Made by a program: the position numbers and the translations under genes. From assembly GCF_030538695.1 (NCBI RefSeq), contig NZ_JAUNTN010000012.1:49119-113118 (forward strand): a stretch of 64,000 nt of DNA. Direction: 5' to 3'. The notes beneath the pieces are model-generated. The model was given only the letters and a program-made list of their open reading frames with translations, did not search any database and had not been told where the DNA came from. Each line of letters starts with the position of its first letter. Positions within the stretch are counted from its first letter, which is position 1. Source of the stretch: Paracoccus sp. (in: a-proteobacteria). Lineage in GTDB: Bacteria > Pseudomonadota > Alphaproteobacteria > Rhodobacterales > Rhodobacteraceae. Positions 25,495-35,171 of the stretch are shown piece after piece.

Positions 25495-25930
25495 CGCCCC
25501 CGCCTATCGTGACCGCCTGCCCGCTCCCGTCGCCCCCGAAGGCGAGGTCGCACGGGCAAGTTTTGCCCCCGACCGCGCCCGTTACCTGCGCGATTACATG
25601 ACCTTGGCCGCCATCGGCGGCAGCGCGGTGGTGCTGGTCCTGCTGCTGCTTGGCAAGGCCGACCAGCTTTGGGCGGGCATCCTTGGCACCAGCGCCGCGC
25701 TGATCCTGCGCGGCGGCTGGATGTATGCCGACACCATGGCGATGCGCTGGCTGCTGACCGACCGCTCGCTGATCGGTCCGGGCCAGCAGGTGATCGCACT
25801 GGCCGACATCGCCTCGGTCCGCGCCTTCATGGGCGATGTGCATGTCACCACCAAAGCCGGGCGCAAGATGCTGCTGAAACACCTTGCAGACCCGCAAGCC
25901 GCCGCAAGCCGGATCGAGGCCAGCAGATGA
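25484..25930 (+). CDS. Small PH-like membrane protein 3 (type A)
   Basis: A 148-residue protein with two central helices (about residues 39-58 and 62-78) and a short PH-like end introduced by M-R-W-L-L-T-D-R-S. It lacks the N-terminal PGE segment found in the other three; its N-terminus is Pro/Ala rich. Function unknown. It overlaps gene 2 by 11 bases and gene 4 by 4 (ATGA). Confidence 0.78.
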   Translation: MQDNAPAYRDRLPAPVAPEGEVARASFAPDRARYLRDYMTLAAIGGSAVVLVLLLLGKADQLWAGILGTSAALILRGGWMYADTMAMRWLLTDRSLIGPGQQVIALADIASVRAFMGDVHVTTKAGRKMLLKHLADPQAAASRIEASR

Positions 25931-26469
25931 ACACCGAAACCGCCGGCTGGTCCGGCATCCTCGACGATGGCGAAACGATCCTCTGGCAAGGCCGCCCGTC
26001 CAGCCGGTTCCGCCTGACCCTGGCCGACCTCAAGCCCGCACGACAGGGCCTGATGATGACCCTGTTCGCGGTGGTCTGGCTTTCGATGGCGATGCGTGCG
26101 CCGGGGATCTTCTGGCTGTTCGGCCTGCCGTTTCTGTTGATGGGGCTGTGGCAGATCGCCAAGCCGCTGCTGCTGCCCACGCTGCTGCGCCAATATAGCT
26201 TTTACACGCTCACCAACCGCCGCGCCTTTATCGCCACCGACGCGCCGTTTTTAGGCCGCAACCTGCGCTCATTCCCCATTACCGCCGACACCCGGCTGGA
26301 TTTTATGGACAACGAGCCGGGTTCCATCCTGTTTGCCGATGACCGGCTGGCAGGGCTGACCATGCCCGGCCCGGATGGCATCCGCCGGGTCGGTTTCCAG
26401 ATGATTCCCGACGCCCGCAGGGTGTATGGGCTGATGCGACAGATCCAGACAAAGGAACTGACCCGATGA
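25927..26469 (+). CDS. Small PH-like membrane protein 4 (type B)
   Basis: A 180-residue protein with ILDDGETILWQGRPS at the N-terminus, two helices (about residues 42-60 and 62-80) and Y-T-L-T-N-R-R-A-F followed by a PH-like domain (SFPITADTRLDF). It is a paralogue of gene 2, which has SFRITPDMEIDF at the same place. Function unknown. It overlaps the dihydroorotase homologue by four bases, so the run of four sits without a gap between pyrB and pyrX. Confidence 0.82.
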   Translation: MNTETAGWSGILDDGETILWQGRPSSRFRLTLADLKPARQGLMMTLFAVVWLSMAMRAPGIFWLFGLPFLLMGLWQIAKPLLLPTLLRQYSFYTLTNRRAFIATDAPFLGRNLRSFPITADTRLDFMDNEPGSILFADDRLAGLTMPGPDGIRRVGFQMIPDARRVYGLMRQIQTKELTR

Positions 26470-27752
26470 TCCTGCATTTCGACAATGCCCGCCTGATCGA
26501 CCCCGAGGCCGGAACCGCTGATCCCGGCAGCCTGACCATAGCCGAAGGGCTGATCGTCGCCCGTGATGAGGCCGCGCCCGAGGGGACGGAACGCATCGAC
26601 TGTCGCGGCGCCTGCCTTGCGCCGGGGCTGGTTGATTGGGGCGTCAAGATCGGAGAGCCGGGCGAGCGTCACAAGGAATCCTATCGCAGCGCGGGCCTTG
26701 CCGCCGCTGCCGGGGGGGTCACGACCATGATCGTGCGCCCCGACACGATCCCGCCGCTGGACGACCCCGAAACGCTGGAGTTTGCCGCCCGCCGGGCCGA
26801 GGGCATCCCGGTCCGCATCCGCCATATGTCGGCACTGACCAAAGGCCGCGAAGGCCGTGAAATGGTCGAGATGGGCTTTCTGCATGACGCGGGCGCGGTG
26901 GCTTTTACCGATGGCGTCCGCACGCTGCCTGACGCCAAGCTGATGGGCCGCTGCATGACCTATGCCCGCGGCGTTGGCGCGCTGATCGTCGGCCATCCGC
27001 AGGAACCCGCGCTGTCCAAAGGCGCGGCGGCAACCAGCGGCAAGTTCGCCTCTCTCTACGGGATTCCCGCGGTATCCCCCATGGCCGAAGTCATGGGGCT
27101 GGACCGCGATCTGGCGCTGGTGGCGATGACCGGGGCGCGGTATCATGCCGACCAGATCACCATTGCCGCCAGCCTGCCCACACTGCGCCGCGCCCGGCAG
27201 GCGGGGCTGGATGTAACGGCGGGCATCTCGATCCACCATCTGACGCTGAACGAATATGACGTCGGCGGCTATCGCAGCTTTTTCCGCTTTACCCCGCCCT
27301 TGCGGGCCGAGGATGACCGCATGGCGATGGTGCAAGCGATTGCCGATGGAGACATCGACGTGATCGCATCGTTCCACACCCCGCAGGACGAGGAATCCAA
27401 GCGCCTGCCGTTTGAATCCGCCGCCCCCGGTGCGGTCGGGCTGCAAACCCTGCTGCCGGCGGCGCTGCGGCTGTATCATCAGGGCGGGCTGAGCCTGCCG
27501 CAGCTTTGGCGGGCCATGGCGTTGAACCCGGCGCAGCGGCTGGGTCTGCCACAAGGCCGCCTGTCCATCGGCGCGCCTGCCGATCTGGTGCTGTTCGACC
27601 CGGACGCGCCCTTTGTCCTTGACCGCTTCAGCCTGCTGTCGAAATCCAAGAATACCCCCTTTGACGGCGCCCGGATGCAAGGCCGGGTGCGCGGCACCTG
27701 GGTCGGCGGCCAGCAGGTCTATGACCCCAAGCAAGAGGTCCCCCATGCCTGA
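26466..27752 (+). CDS. Dihydroorotase homologue without metal ligands (PyrX/PyrC' type)
   Basis: A 428-residue amidohydrolase-fold protein of dihydroorotase length. The metal-binding D-x-H-x-H after the first strand is replaced by D-W-G-V-K (GLVDWGVKIGEPGE), the usual lysine/histidine ligand segments are changed (GHPQEPALS), and the catalytic aspartate of the S/T-D-H-A-P motif is gone (IASFHTPQDEES). The overall frame is intact and the KNTPFDG end is conserved, so it is not a pseudogene. Non-catalytic dihydroorotases of this kind serve as structural partners of aspartate carbamoyltransferase in Pseudomonas; that role is inferred here from the shared operon with pyrB. A true pyrC should exist elsewhere. 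Confidence 0.88.
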   Translation: MILHFDNARLIDPEAGTADPGSLTIAEGLIVARDEAAPEGTERIDCRGACLAPGLVDWGVKIGEPGERHKESYRSAGLAAAAGGVTTMIVRPDTIPPLDDPETLEFAARRAEGIPVRIRHMSALTKGREGREMVEMGFLHDAGAVAFTDGVRTLPDAKLMGRCMTYARGVGALIVGHPQEPALSKGAAATSGKFASLYGIPAVSPMAEVMGLDRDLALVAMTGARYHADQITIAASLPTLRRARQAGLDVTAGISIHHLTLNEYDVGGYRSFFRFTPPLRAEDDRMAMVQAIADGDIDVIASFHTPQDEESKRLPFESAAPGAVGLQTLLPAALRLYHQGGLSLPQLWRAMALNPAQRLGLPQGRLSIGAPADLVLFDPDAPFVLDRFSLLSKSKNTPFDGARMQGRVRGTWVGGQQVYDPKQEVPHA

Positions 27753-28353
27753 TTTTACCTCTGCCCCCGGCCTGCTGATTCTGTGGGCGGCCATCGGATA
27801 TCTTCTTGGCTCGATCCCTTTCGGGCTGGTTATCAGCCGGGTGCTTGGCCTTGGCGACCTGCGCCAGATCGGGTCAGGCAATATCGGCGCAACCAACGTC
27901 CTGCGCACCGGCAACAAGCCCGCCGCGCTGGCAACCCTGCTGCTGGATTCGGGCAAAGGCGCCATTGCCGTGCTGCTGGCCCGTGCGCTGGCCGGCGAGG
28001 ATGCCGCCATCCTTGCCGGTGCCGCCGCCTTTCTGGGCCATTGCTTTCCGGTCTGGTTGCAGTTCAAGGGCGGCAAAGGCGTTGCCACCTTTCTTGGCAC
28101 GCTGATCGCGCTGCACTGGCCGCTGGGGCTGGCCGCCTGCGCGGTCTGGCTGGTGACGGCACTGGTCAGCCGGATCAGCTCACTGTCGGCGCTGGTCGCG
28201 GCCTGCCTGTCCGCTCCGCTGGCATGGGCGATGGGACGGCCCGATCTGATCGCCGCCTGCCTGTTCATGGCGGCGCTGATCCTGTGGCGGCACAAGGCCA
28301 ATATCCAGCGCCTGATCGCCGGGACCGAGCCGAAAATCGGTCGCAAAAGCTGA
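27745..28353 (+). CDS. plsY: Glycerol-3-phosphate acyltransferase PlsY
   Basis: A 202-residue polytopic membrane enzyme that acylates glycerol 3-phosphate with acyl-phosphate, the first step of phospholipid synthesis. The three loop motifs are visible: GSIPFGLVISR near the start, GSGNIGATNVLR, and the KGGKGVATFLG segment near residue 112. Its start overlaps the dihydroorotase homologue by 8 bases, so it is the last gene of the pyrB operon. The convergent neighbour ends five bases away. Confidence 0.96.
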   Translation: MPDFTSAPGLLILWAAIGYLLGSIPFGLVISRVLGLGDLRQIGSGNIGATNVLRTGNKPAALATLLLDSGKGAIAVLLARALAGEDAAILAGAAAFLGHCFPVWLQFKGGKGVATFLGTLIALHWPLGLAACAVWLVTALVSRISSLSALVAACLSAPLAWAMGRPDLIAACLFMAALILWRHKANIQRLIAGTEPKIGRKS

Positions 28354-28357
28354 CCCA

Positions 28358-28594
28358 TCATAACGGGCCATATCGTCGGCGGGTCGCATAGGCCCGCTGT
28401 CGCGCCACCGCGCGGCCCCACAACCGCAGTCCCACGGCCCCCAACACCACCAGCCACAACCCGAACAGCAGGCCCAAGCCCATCAGCCCGGCCCGCGCCG
28501 GTGCAAGCCCGAAACCCAAAAGCACGGCCGCAAGAAACCCCGCCAGTCCCATTCCGAGCAGCCGTTCGATTCGTCCGATGATCGCTGACAGCAT
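28358..28594 (-). CDS. Small two-helix membrane protein
   Basis: A 78-residue hypothetical protein with two hydrophobic helices (about residues 12-27 and 35-56) and a strongly basic C-terminus (RAVARQRAYATRRR). The ATG at 28594 has GGGGG five bases upstream; an ATG 12 bases earlier is less well placed. The positive-inside rule would put the C-terminus in the cytoplasm. No family recognised. It lies downstream of gshA on the same strand. Confidence 0.55.
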   Translation of the reverse strand: MLSAIIGRIERLLGMGLAGFLAAVLLGFGLAPARAGLMGLGLLFGLWLVVLGAVGLRLWGRAVARQRAYATRRRYGPL

Positions 28595-28653
28595 AACCGC
28601 CCCCATTCCGCATGGGACCGGCTTAACAGCGAAATCCTAAGATCAGGTTAATC

Positions 28654-30024
28654 TCAGTAGGAATATTCGCCATAAATCCGGTTCAGATCACCGGCCCATT
28701 CGCCGTGATATTTCGCCAGAAGCTCATCTGCCGGGACCATGCCGGTATCGACGCTTTCGCGCAGAGCGTTCAGGAAATGCACCTCATCGGGGACCAGTCC
28801 GCCCGCACCGGGGCGCGCCCGCGCTTTCAGACCTGTCTCTGCAATATCAAGAACTTGCCCGGCCAGATCACGCATCTTGATCGCGCCGACCTGTCCCGCC
28901 AGCGCATCGCGCCCGGCCACATGGCGCAGGCTGTCACGGGTTTCGGCATCCCAGCCTTTGACCAGATCCCAGGCCGCATCCAGCGCCCCCTGATCATAGA
29001 GCAGCCCGACCCATAGCGCAGGCAAGGCGCAAAGCCGCCGCCAGGGGCCACCATCGGCGCCGCGCATTTCGATATATTTCTTGACCCGCGCTTCGGGGAA
29101 CACGGTTGTCATGTGATCCGCCCAATCCGAAAGCGTCGGCACCTCGCCCGGCAGCGCAGGCAGGCGACCGTTCAGGAAATCGCGGAAGCTCTGCCCCAAC
29201 GCATTGATATACTTGCCGTCCCGATAGACAAAATACATAGGAACATCAAGCACATAGTCCACCCACCGCTCATAACCGAAACCGTCCTCGAACACGAAAG
29301 GCAGCATCCCCGTCCGCGCCGCGTCAAGGTTCTGCCAGATATGCGCACGCCATGATTTCATGCCATTCGGCTTGCCGTCCAGAAAGGGCGAATTGGCAAA
29401 CAGCGCCGTCGCCACCGGCTGCAAAGCCAGCGCAACGCGCAATTTCTGTACCATGTCGGCTTCGGACGCAAAGTCCAGATTCACCTGAACCGTGCAGGTG
29501 CGATACATCATCTGGGTGCCAAGCGTGCCAACCGTCTGCATATAGGGGGTCATCAGCGCGTAACGCCCCTTGGGCATCATCGGCATCTGATCCTGCGTCC
29601 AGATCGGCGCGGCCCCAAGGCCAATAAACCCGGCGCCGATACGCTCGGCCACCTCGCGCACCTCGGCAAGATGCTGGTTTACCTCATCGCAGGTCTGGTG
29701 GATGGTTTCCAACGGTGCGCCTGACAGCTCAAGCTGGCCGCCGGGTTCAAGGCTGACATTCGCACCGTTGCGGGTCAGGCCGATCAGCTTGCCACCCTCG
29801 CGCAGCTCGGACCAGCCAAAGCGGTCGCGCAGCCCCTCCAGCATCGTCAGGATCGAGCGTTCCCCGTCATAAGGCAGCGGCAGCAGGCTGTCGGTGCAGT
29901 AGCCGAACTTTTCATGCTCGGTGCCGATGCGCCAGTCCGCGCGTGGCTTTTCGCCGCTTTCGACATAGCCCGCAAGCTGGTCACGATGCTCGATCGGGCC
30001 GCCGCCCTGCTGAGGAATGGACAT
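28654..30024 (-). CDS. gshA: Glutamate-cysteine ligase (plant/alphaproteobacterial type)
   Basis: A 456-residue ligase that joins glutamate and cysteine, the committed step of glutathione synthesis. It is of the plant-like class found in alphaproteobacteria: GTEHEKFGY near residue 33, the EPGGQLELSGAP motif, MYRTCTVQVNLDF and the WRAHIWQNLDAARTG segment are all recognisable. The ATG at 30024 has GGGGG at 6 bases. Two cysteines that form the redox-sensing disulfide in the plant enzyme are not obvious here. Confidence 0.95.
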   Translation of the reverse strand: MSIPQQGGGPIEHRDQLAGYVESGEKPRADWRIGTEHEKFGYCTDSLLPLPYDGERSILTMLEGLRDRFGWSELREGGKLIGLTRNGANVSLEPGGQLELSGAPLETIHQTCDEVNQHLAEVREVAERIGAGFIGLGAAPIWTQDQMPMMPKGRYALMTPYMQTVGTLGTQMMYRTCTVQVNLDFASEADMVQKLRVALALQPVATALFANSPFLDGKPNGMKSWRAHIWQNLDAARTGMLPFVFEDGFGYERWVDYVLDVPMYFVYRDGKYINALGQSFRDFLNGRLPALPGEVPTLSDWADHMTTVFPEARVKKYIEMRGADGGPWRRLCALPALWVGLLYDQGALDAAWDLVKGWDAETRDSLRHVAGRDALAGQVGAIKMRDLAGQVLDIAETGLKARARPGAGGLVPDEVHFLNALRESVDTGMVPADELLAKYHGEWAGDLNRIYGEYSY

Positions 30025-30075
30025 AACGGCCCCCATATTGTGCTGCGTGACAGGTGGAGGCCCGTGCCGGAACTG

Positions 30076-30567
30076 TCAAGCCGTTCCGGCGTCACGTTGC
30101 CAAATGGTCTGAACCGCCAGATCACGCCGCGCCAGCGCCGCAGAGGCCGCGCCCATGCTGAACCCCGGCAGCGCGGTGAAAGCGTCGGGCAGCGTCTCGG
30201 CCCCCTTGGCGGCGACCGGGACCAGCAGCGCCTCATCCCGCGTTTTCAGCCGCCAGTAAGGTTGCCCGTTCAGGCGCAGCAGGCGAAGCTCGGTCAGATC
30301 GCGCAGCGCCACCTGTCCGCCCAACGTCCGCGCCCCGAAATAGCGCAGCGCGCCCTCATCCACCTCGACCAGCCCCGGCGCATCCACCGGACGCTGAAAC
30401 GCCCGCCGCCGCAAGGCAAAGCCGCCCCATGCCAGCGCGACAAAGACGACCACCGCTCCAAAGGGCAGCAGCACCCAGCCACCCAGCAAGATCAGCCACA
30501 ACCCGAACAATCCCAGCAACAGGGCTGCGCCGGGTTCAATCCATGGTTTCAGTTCTGGCCGTATCAT
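30076..30567 (-). CDS. Membrane protein of unknown function
   Basis: A 163-residue protein with two closely spaced membrane helices (about residues 13-30 and 32-50), then a soluble beta-rich domain (LRYFGARTLGGQVALRDL ... YWRLKTRDEALLVPV). In layout it recalls the PH-like membrane proteins of the pyrB operon, but without the LTNRR motif. Immediately upstream of gshA on the same strand, so perhaps co-transcribed. Function unknown. Confidence 0.7.
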   Translation of the reverse strand: MIRPELKPWIEPGAALLLGLFGLWLILLGGWVLLPFGAVVVFVALAWGGFALRRRAFQRPVDAPGLVEVDEGALRYFGARTLGGQVALRDLTELRLLRLNGQPYWRLKTRDEALLVPVAAKGAETLPDAFTALPGFSMGAASAALARRDLAVQTIWQRDAGTA

Positions 30568-30680
30568 CTTTGATCCATCGGGTTGCCCGCCTGATATGGG
30601 ATCAGCCGCAGCACGGTTTCAAGCGCCCATGCAAATTGGGCAACATTGCAACACCTGCCGCGGGTGCCTATCTGCCAAAG

Positions 30681-31271
30681 ATGCGCGATACACGTTTGCC
30701 CCCTGTCTTTTGGGTCATCATCCTGACATGCTGCCTGTTCGAAGCGGTGGCGATGCTTTGGCCGGATCTCGCGGATCAGGCGCTGTTATGGGGTGGGTTC
30801 TGGCCGCAGCTTTTCCATGGTGTGCGCGGGGTCTATCCGGGCCAGATCGCCGGAATGTTCGTAACTTATGGGTTTCTGCACGCGGGCTGGCTGCATCTTG
30901 GCATGAACATGCTGTCACTGGCGGTTCTGATCCGGGCGATGCGACCCGGTTTCAGCACCGGGCAATTGCTGCTGATCTATGCGCTGTCGCAGATCGCCGC
31001 CGCCGGGCTGTTTGCGGTGATGCTGCCCGATGGCGGGCCAATGATCGGCGCATCGGGTGCGGTATTCGGGCTGGCAGGGGCGCTGTTCGGCTTTGCCTTT
31101 ACCCGCGCCCGCCGGTTGCATCTGCCGATGGATCAGATCGCACGGTCGGCGGCCCTGCTGGTGCTGATAAACCTTGGCCTGACGCTGGTCCTGCCGGGAA
31201 TCGCGTGGCAGGCGCATCTTGGCGGGGCCTTGGCCGGGCTGGCGCTTGGGGCGCTGATGGCCAGAGGTTAA
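30681..31271 (+). CDS. Rhomboid family intramembrane serine protease
   Basis: A 196-residue six-helix protein. The catalytic serine is in G-A-S-G-A-V-F-G (Ser125) and the paired histidine is in the last helix (QAHLGG, His179); the HLGMNM segment supplies the oxyanion-side asparagine. Such enzymes cut substrates inside the membrane. Only a weak ribosome site (CAAAG) precedes the start, but the translation upstream is not conserved. It converges with ftsK, with their ends overlapping by four bases. Confidence 0.92.
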   Translation: MRDTRLPPVFWVIILTCCLFEAVAMLWPDLADQALLWGGFWPQLFHGVRGVYPGQIAGMFVTYGFLHAGWLHLGMNMLSLAVLIRAMRPGFSTGQLLLIYALSQIAAAGLFAVMLPDGGPMIGASGAVFGLAGALFGFAFTRARRLHLPMDQIARSAALLVLINLGLTLVLPGIAWQAHLGGALAGLALGALMARG

Positions 31272-33871
31272 ACCTCTGGCACCAGAATGTCGCGCTTGCC
31301 GATGTGGTTGGCGGCACCGACAATGCCTTGTTCTTCCATCATATCGACCAGCCGGGCGGCCTTGTTATAGCCGATGGCCAGCCGCCGCTGGATATAGCTG
31401 GTCGAGCATTTCCGCTCTTTGGCGACGATCGCAACCGCCTGATCATAGAGCGCGTCATCGCCATCACCACCGGACCCCAGCCCCAGCACCGCGTCGATAC
31501 CGTTGGCCTTATCGTCATCCGGGCCTTCCAGCACACCGGATTTGTAAGACGGCGGGCCAAAGGATTTCAGATAGCTGACGATTTCCTCGACCTCCTCATC
31601 GCTGACGAAGGGACCGTGAACGCGGGTGATCTTGCCGCCGCCCGCCATATAGAGCATGTCGCCCTGCCCCAACAGTTGCTCGGCCCCCTGCTCGCTGAGA
31701 ATGGTGCGCGAATCAATCTTGGACGTAACCTGAAAGCTGATCCGGGTCGGAAAGTTCGACTTGATCGTGCCGGTGATCACATCCACCGAAGGCCGCTGCG
31801 TGGCCATGATAAGGTGAATACCCGACGCCCGCGCCATCTGCGCAAGCCGTTGAATACACGCCTCGATTTCCTTGCCCGCAACCATCATCAGATCGGCCAT
31901 CTCATCGACGACAACGACGATATAGGGGAAGGTCTCGGGCTGGAACTCCTCGGTTTCAAAGATCGGCTCGCCGGTGTCCTCGTCAAAGCCGGTCTGGACG
32001 GTGCGCTTGAACATCTCGGATTTGGCCAGCGCCTCGCGGACACGGGCGTTATAGCCCTCGATGTTGCGCACGCCCATCTTGGACATGCGACGATAACGGT
32101 CCTCCATCTCGCCGACCAGCCATTTCAGCGCCACCACGGCCTTTTTCGGGTCGGTCACAACCGGCGACAGCAGATGCGGAATACCATCATAGACCGACAG
32201 TTCCAGAATCTTGGGATCAATCATAATCAGCCGGCATTCATCCGGCGTCAGCTTATACAGCAGCGACAGGATCATGGTGTTGATCGCCACCGATTTCCCC
32301 GAGCCGGTGGTCCCGGCGATCAGCAAGTGAGGCATTTTCGCAAGGTTCGCCACCACCGGCTCGCCGCCAATGTCCTTGCCCAGCGCCAGGGGCAGCGGCA
32401 TCCGCGTATCGCCAAAGGCCGAGGCCGCAAGGATTTCCCGCAGCGCCACTTTCTCGCGGTTCTGGTTGGGCAGTTCGATGCCGATAACCGTGCGCCCCGG
32501 CACCGTGCTGACCCGCGCCGACAGCGCCGACATGGACCGCGCAATATCATCGGACAGGCCAATGACGCGGCTGGCCTTCAGCCCCGGCGCGGGTTCCAGC
32601 TCATACAGCGTCACCACCGGGCCGGGATGCACCTCGGTGATGCGGCCCTTGACGCCGTAATCATCCAGCACCGCCTCCAGCATCCGGGCGTTCTCGGTCA
32701 ACGCCTCCTGGCTCAGCGGCGCGCGGGTGCTGGTATCAGCGGATGCCAGCAGCGCCAGCGGCGGGCGCTCATACCCGCCAGAGGTCTCGCTGAACAGTTG
32801 CGGCTGCGCCTCGGCACGCGCCTGACGCGAGGGGGCGGCAGCTTTCGCGGGCGGCACGACGGTGCGCTGCGTATCCGCGCCAAATGGCTCGGGCTGCGCG
32901 ATACCGCCGGTCAGACGGCTGGTGATGGATTTCAGCACCGACTGGCGCGGTTCGGCCATGTGGTTCTCGACCGCCTCATGCACGCGCGCGCTGATCGCCT
33001 CGGGGTCATAATCATCGTCTGCATAGTTGGTCTCAGGCTCAACCAGCTCGGGTTCAGGGTTGAAATCCGTAACCGGCAGGCGGGCGTTTTTCAGCCCCGG
33101 CAGGTTCAGGCGCGACGGCGCAGCGGTGGCGGGCAGATCATCCAGCGCAGCGGCTTCGGCCTTGGCGGCGCGGCGCTCGGCCACGCGGGAGCGCAGGCCC
33201 GTCACCGCCCCGACCGAGGCAACGGCGCCCCGCCCCAAGGCCCGGCGTGCCAGCATGGATGCCGTCGCCAGACCATTGCGCAGGAACCGCGCGATGGCCT
33301 GCAACTCGATCCGGTCAAAGCCCAGCACAAAGGCCCCAAAGGCCAGCGCCAGCGCGGCAAAGCCCAGCGCCGTCAGCTTCAGCCCGAAACCGATCGGAAA
33401 GGGCAGGATGTTCAGCACCGCGCCCATAATCATGTCACCGAAATGACCGCCAAGACCATAGGTCTGCGCCCAGCCGGCAGGCGGCAGCATCGAGGTCGCA
33501 TAGACCGACAGCACCGCAACCCAGATCGGCAGGAACGCCCCGCGCATGATCCGGTCCTCGCCCCGGTGCAGCATCAGCCGCAGGCCCCAGACCAAAGCCC
33601 CCACGACCAGCCCATAGGCCCCAAGCCCGGCAATCATCATCAACGGCGAGGCGATATAGGCCCCGATCCGCCCCAGAAGATTCGTCGCCGGCTGATCCGT
33701 TGCCGCCAGAAAGCTGGGATCGTCGGGGGAATAGCTGACCAGCAGCATCGCCAGCAGCGCCGCCACCACGATCAGCCCGGCCCCTGCCAGTTCCTTGACC
33801 CGGCGTTCAAGCGCGGCCTGCGTGTTCTGGTCGAACAGCGGATCACGATGTTTGGCGTGCAAGCTGGCCAT
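31268..33871 (-). CDS. ftsK: DNA translocase FtsK
   Basis: An 867-residue septal DNA pump that clears the chromosome terminus and activates XerCD recombination. It has about four N-terminal membrane helices (to about residue 190), a Pro/Ala-rich linker (200-390), the alpha/beta motor domain with Walker A GTTGSGKS and Walker [13 protein letters not shown], and a C-terminal gamma winged helix ([22 protein letters not shown]) that reads KOPS sites. It begins three bases after dapC ends, so the two are in one operon. A very long plus-strand open frame lies opposite it and is a shadow. Confidence 0.97.
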   Translation of the reverse strand: MASLHAKHRDPLFDQNTQAALERRVKELAGAGLIVVAALLAMLLVSYSPDDPSFLAATDQPATNLLGRIGAYIASPLMMIAGLGAYGLVVGALVWGLRLMLHRGEDRIMRGAFLPIWVAVLSVYATSMLPPAGWAQTYGLGGHFGDMIMGAVLNILPFPIGFGLKLTALGFAALALAFGAFVLGFDRIELQAIARFLRNGLATASMLARRALGRGAVASVGAVTGLRSRVAERRAAKAEAAALDDLPATAAPSRLNLPGLKNARLPVTDFNPEPELVEPETNYADDDYDPEAISARVHEAVENHMAEPRQSVLKSITSRLTGGIAQPEPFGADTQRTVVPPAKAAAPSRQARAEAQPQLFSETSGGYERPPLALLASADTSTRAPLSQEALTENARMLEAVLDDYGVKGRITEVHPGPVVTLYELEPAPGLKASRVIGLSDDIARSMSALSARVSTVPGRTVIGIELPNQNREKVALREILAASAFGDTRMPLPLALGKDIGGEPVVANLAKMPHLLIAGTTGSGKSVAINTMILSLLYKLTPDECRLIMIDPKILELSVYDGIPHLLSPVVTDPKKAVVALKWLVGEMEDRYRRMSKMGVRNIEGYNARVREALAKSEMFKRTVQTGFDEDTGEPIFETEEFQPETFPYIVVVVDEMADLMMVAGKEIEACIQRLAQMARASGIHLIMATQRPSVDVITGTIKSNFPTRISFQVTSKIDSRTILSEQGAEQLLGQGDMLYMAGGGKITRVHGPFVSDEEVEEIVSYLKSFGPPSYKSGVLEGPDDDKANGIDAVLGLGSGGDGDDALYDQAVAIVAKERKCSTSYIQRRLAIGYNKAARLVDMMEEQGIVGAANHIGKRDILVPEV

Positions 33872-33874
33872 GCG

Positions 33875-35056
33875 TCAAACCTCTGGATACAAACAATTCT
33901 TCAGCGCAATCAGCGCCTGTTCAGTTTGCGGCGCCGGATCGACCAGCGCCACGCGGATATAGGCCGCGCCGGGGTTTTCGCCCCCCACATCGCGCGACAG
34001 ATAGGCACCGGGCAGAACCTGAATCCCGGTTTCCGCCCACAGTTTTTTCGCGGCTTCCTCGCCATCAGGAACCGGCAGCCACAGGAAAAAGCCCCCGGCA
34101 GGCGGGACATAGCCCGGCACATTGCCGAAAATGCGGTCAGCAATGGCGTATTTTTCAGCATAAAGGGCGCGGTTGGCAATGACGTGATCCTCGTCGCCCC
34201 AGGCACGTTCGCTGACCCGCTGGTTCGGCAGCGGAATAGGCGCGCCGGAATAGCTGCGCAGCCGCCGCATCGCCGCAATCTGCGCCGCACCACCCGCCGC
34301 AAAGCCCGAACGCAGCCCCGGCAGGTTCGACCGTTTCGACAGCGAGTTGAACATCACCACCCGATCCGCCAGCCCCATCCGCGCCGCGACCGCCAGCGCC
34401 GAGGGCGGCGGGGTGTCGCGGTAGATCTCGGAATAACATTCATCGGAAAAGATCAGGAAATCGTGCTGTTCCGCCAGCGCGACCAGTTGTTCCAGATAAT
34501 CCGTATCCGCCACGCTGCCCTGCGGATTGGCGGGGGAACACAGATAGGCAATCGCCACCCGGTCCAGCATCGCCGCATCCAGAGCCGCATAATCGGGCAG
34601 GAAACCCGTCTGCGGCCCGGCAGGCACGAAAACCGCATCCGCATCCACGGCGGCGGCGGCAACGGCATAGACCTGATAAAACGGGTTCGGGATCAGAATG
34701 GCCGGGCGCTGGCCGTTCTTGCGTTCCGGGCATAACGCCAGCGCGGCGTTGAACAGCCCTTCGCGCGTGCCGTTCAGCGTGACGATACGTTCAGCGGGAA
34801 CATCCAGCCCGTGACGGTGCGCCAGCCAGCCGCTGATCGCCGCCAGCAGTTCAGGCGTGCCCTCGTTTGGCGGGTATTTCGACAGTTCCGGCAGCGCCCC
34901 AGCCATCACCGGCCCCACCCATTCGGGAAAGGCGTGACGCGGTTCACCAATGGTCATGCGCAGAGGTTCGCCGCCCGGAACGATGTCCGCAAGCAGCGCC
35001 CGCAAGCGCGGAAACGCATATTCCGGCAGGTTCGCAAACCGCTCGGGGGAAACCAT
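33875..35056 (-). CDS. dapC: Succinyldiaminopimelate aminotransferase-like enzyme (class I/II)
   Basis: A 393-residue PLP enzyme, probably DapC, which forms N-succinyl-L,L-diaminopimelate for lysine and peptidoglycan. The PLP lysine is in SLSKRSNLPGLRSGF, the cofactor-phosphate and ring contacts in PNPFYQVY and SDECYSEIY. The assignment to DapC rests on family resemblance and the usual Rhodobacterales neighbourhood with ftsK; a broader aminotransferase role cannot be ruled out. Confidence 0.87.
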   Translation of the reverse strand: MVSPERFANLPEYAFPRLRALLADIVPGGEPLRMTIGEPRHAFPEWVGPVMAGALPELSKYPPNEGTPELLAAISGWLAHRHGLDVPAERIVTLNGTREGLFNAALALCPERKNGQRPAILIPNPFYQVYAVAAAAVDADAVFVPAGPQTGFLPDYAALDAAMLDRVAIAYLCSPANPQGSVADTDYLEQLVALAEQHDFLIFSDECYSEIYRDTPPPSALAVAARMGLADRVVMFNSLSKRSNLPGLRSGFAAGGAAQIAAMRRLRSYSGAPIPLPNQRVSERAWGDEDHVIANRALYAEKYAIADRIFGNVPGYVPPAGGFFLWLPVPDGEEAAKKLWAETGIQVLPGAYLSRDVGGENPGAAYIRVALVDPAPQTEQALIALKNCLYPEV

Positions 35057-35171
35057 AACTGCCTCGCTTTCGGGGTCTTTGCCCCGTTAATTACCGGCAG
35101 AATAGCGAAGCCCGTTGGAATCGTCCAGCACGCAGCCGTGATTTGCACCGTTTTTTCCGTGATCCGGGCGA

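Noticed and set aside
26466-27752. Dihydroorotase homologue as a pseudogene
   Set aside because: The frame is intact over 428 codons and tightly coupled to plsY; only catalytic residues are lost, which suits a structural paralogue.
26202-28613. An 803-codon minus-strand open frame
   Set aside because: It is antisense to PH-like gene 4, the dihydroorotase homologue and plsY, which overlap one another properly and have family motifs.
30596-34735. A 1379-codon plus-strand open frame
   Set aside because: It runs antisense to ftsK and dapC, both of which have complete motifs; its translation is rich in His, Arg, Gln and Pro as expected of a shadow of GC-rich genes.
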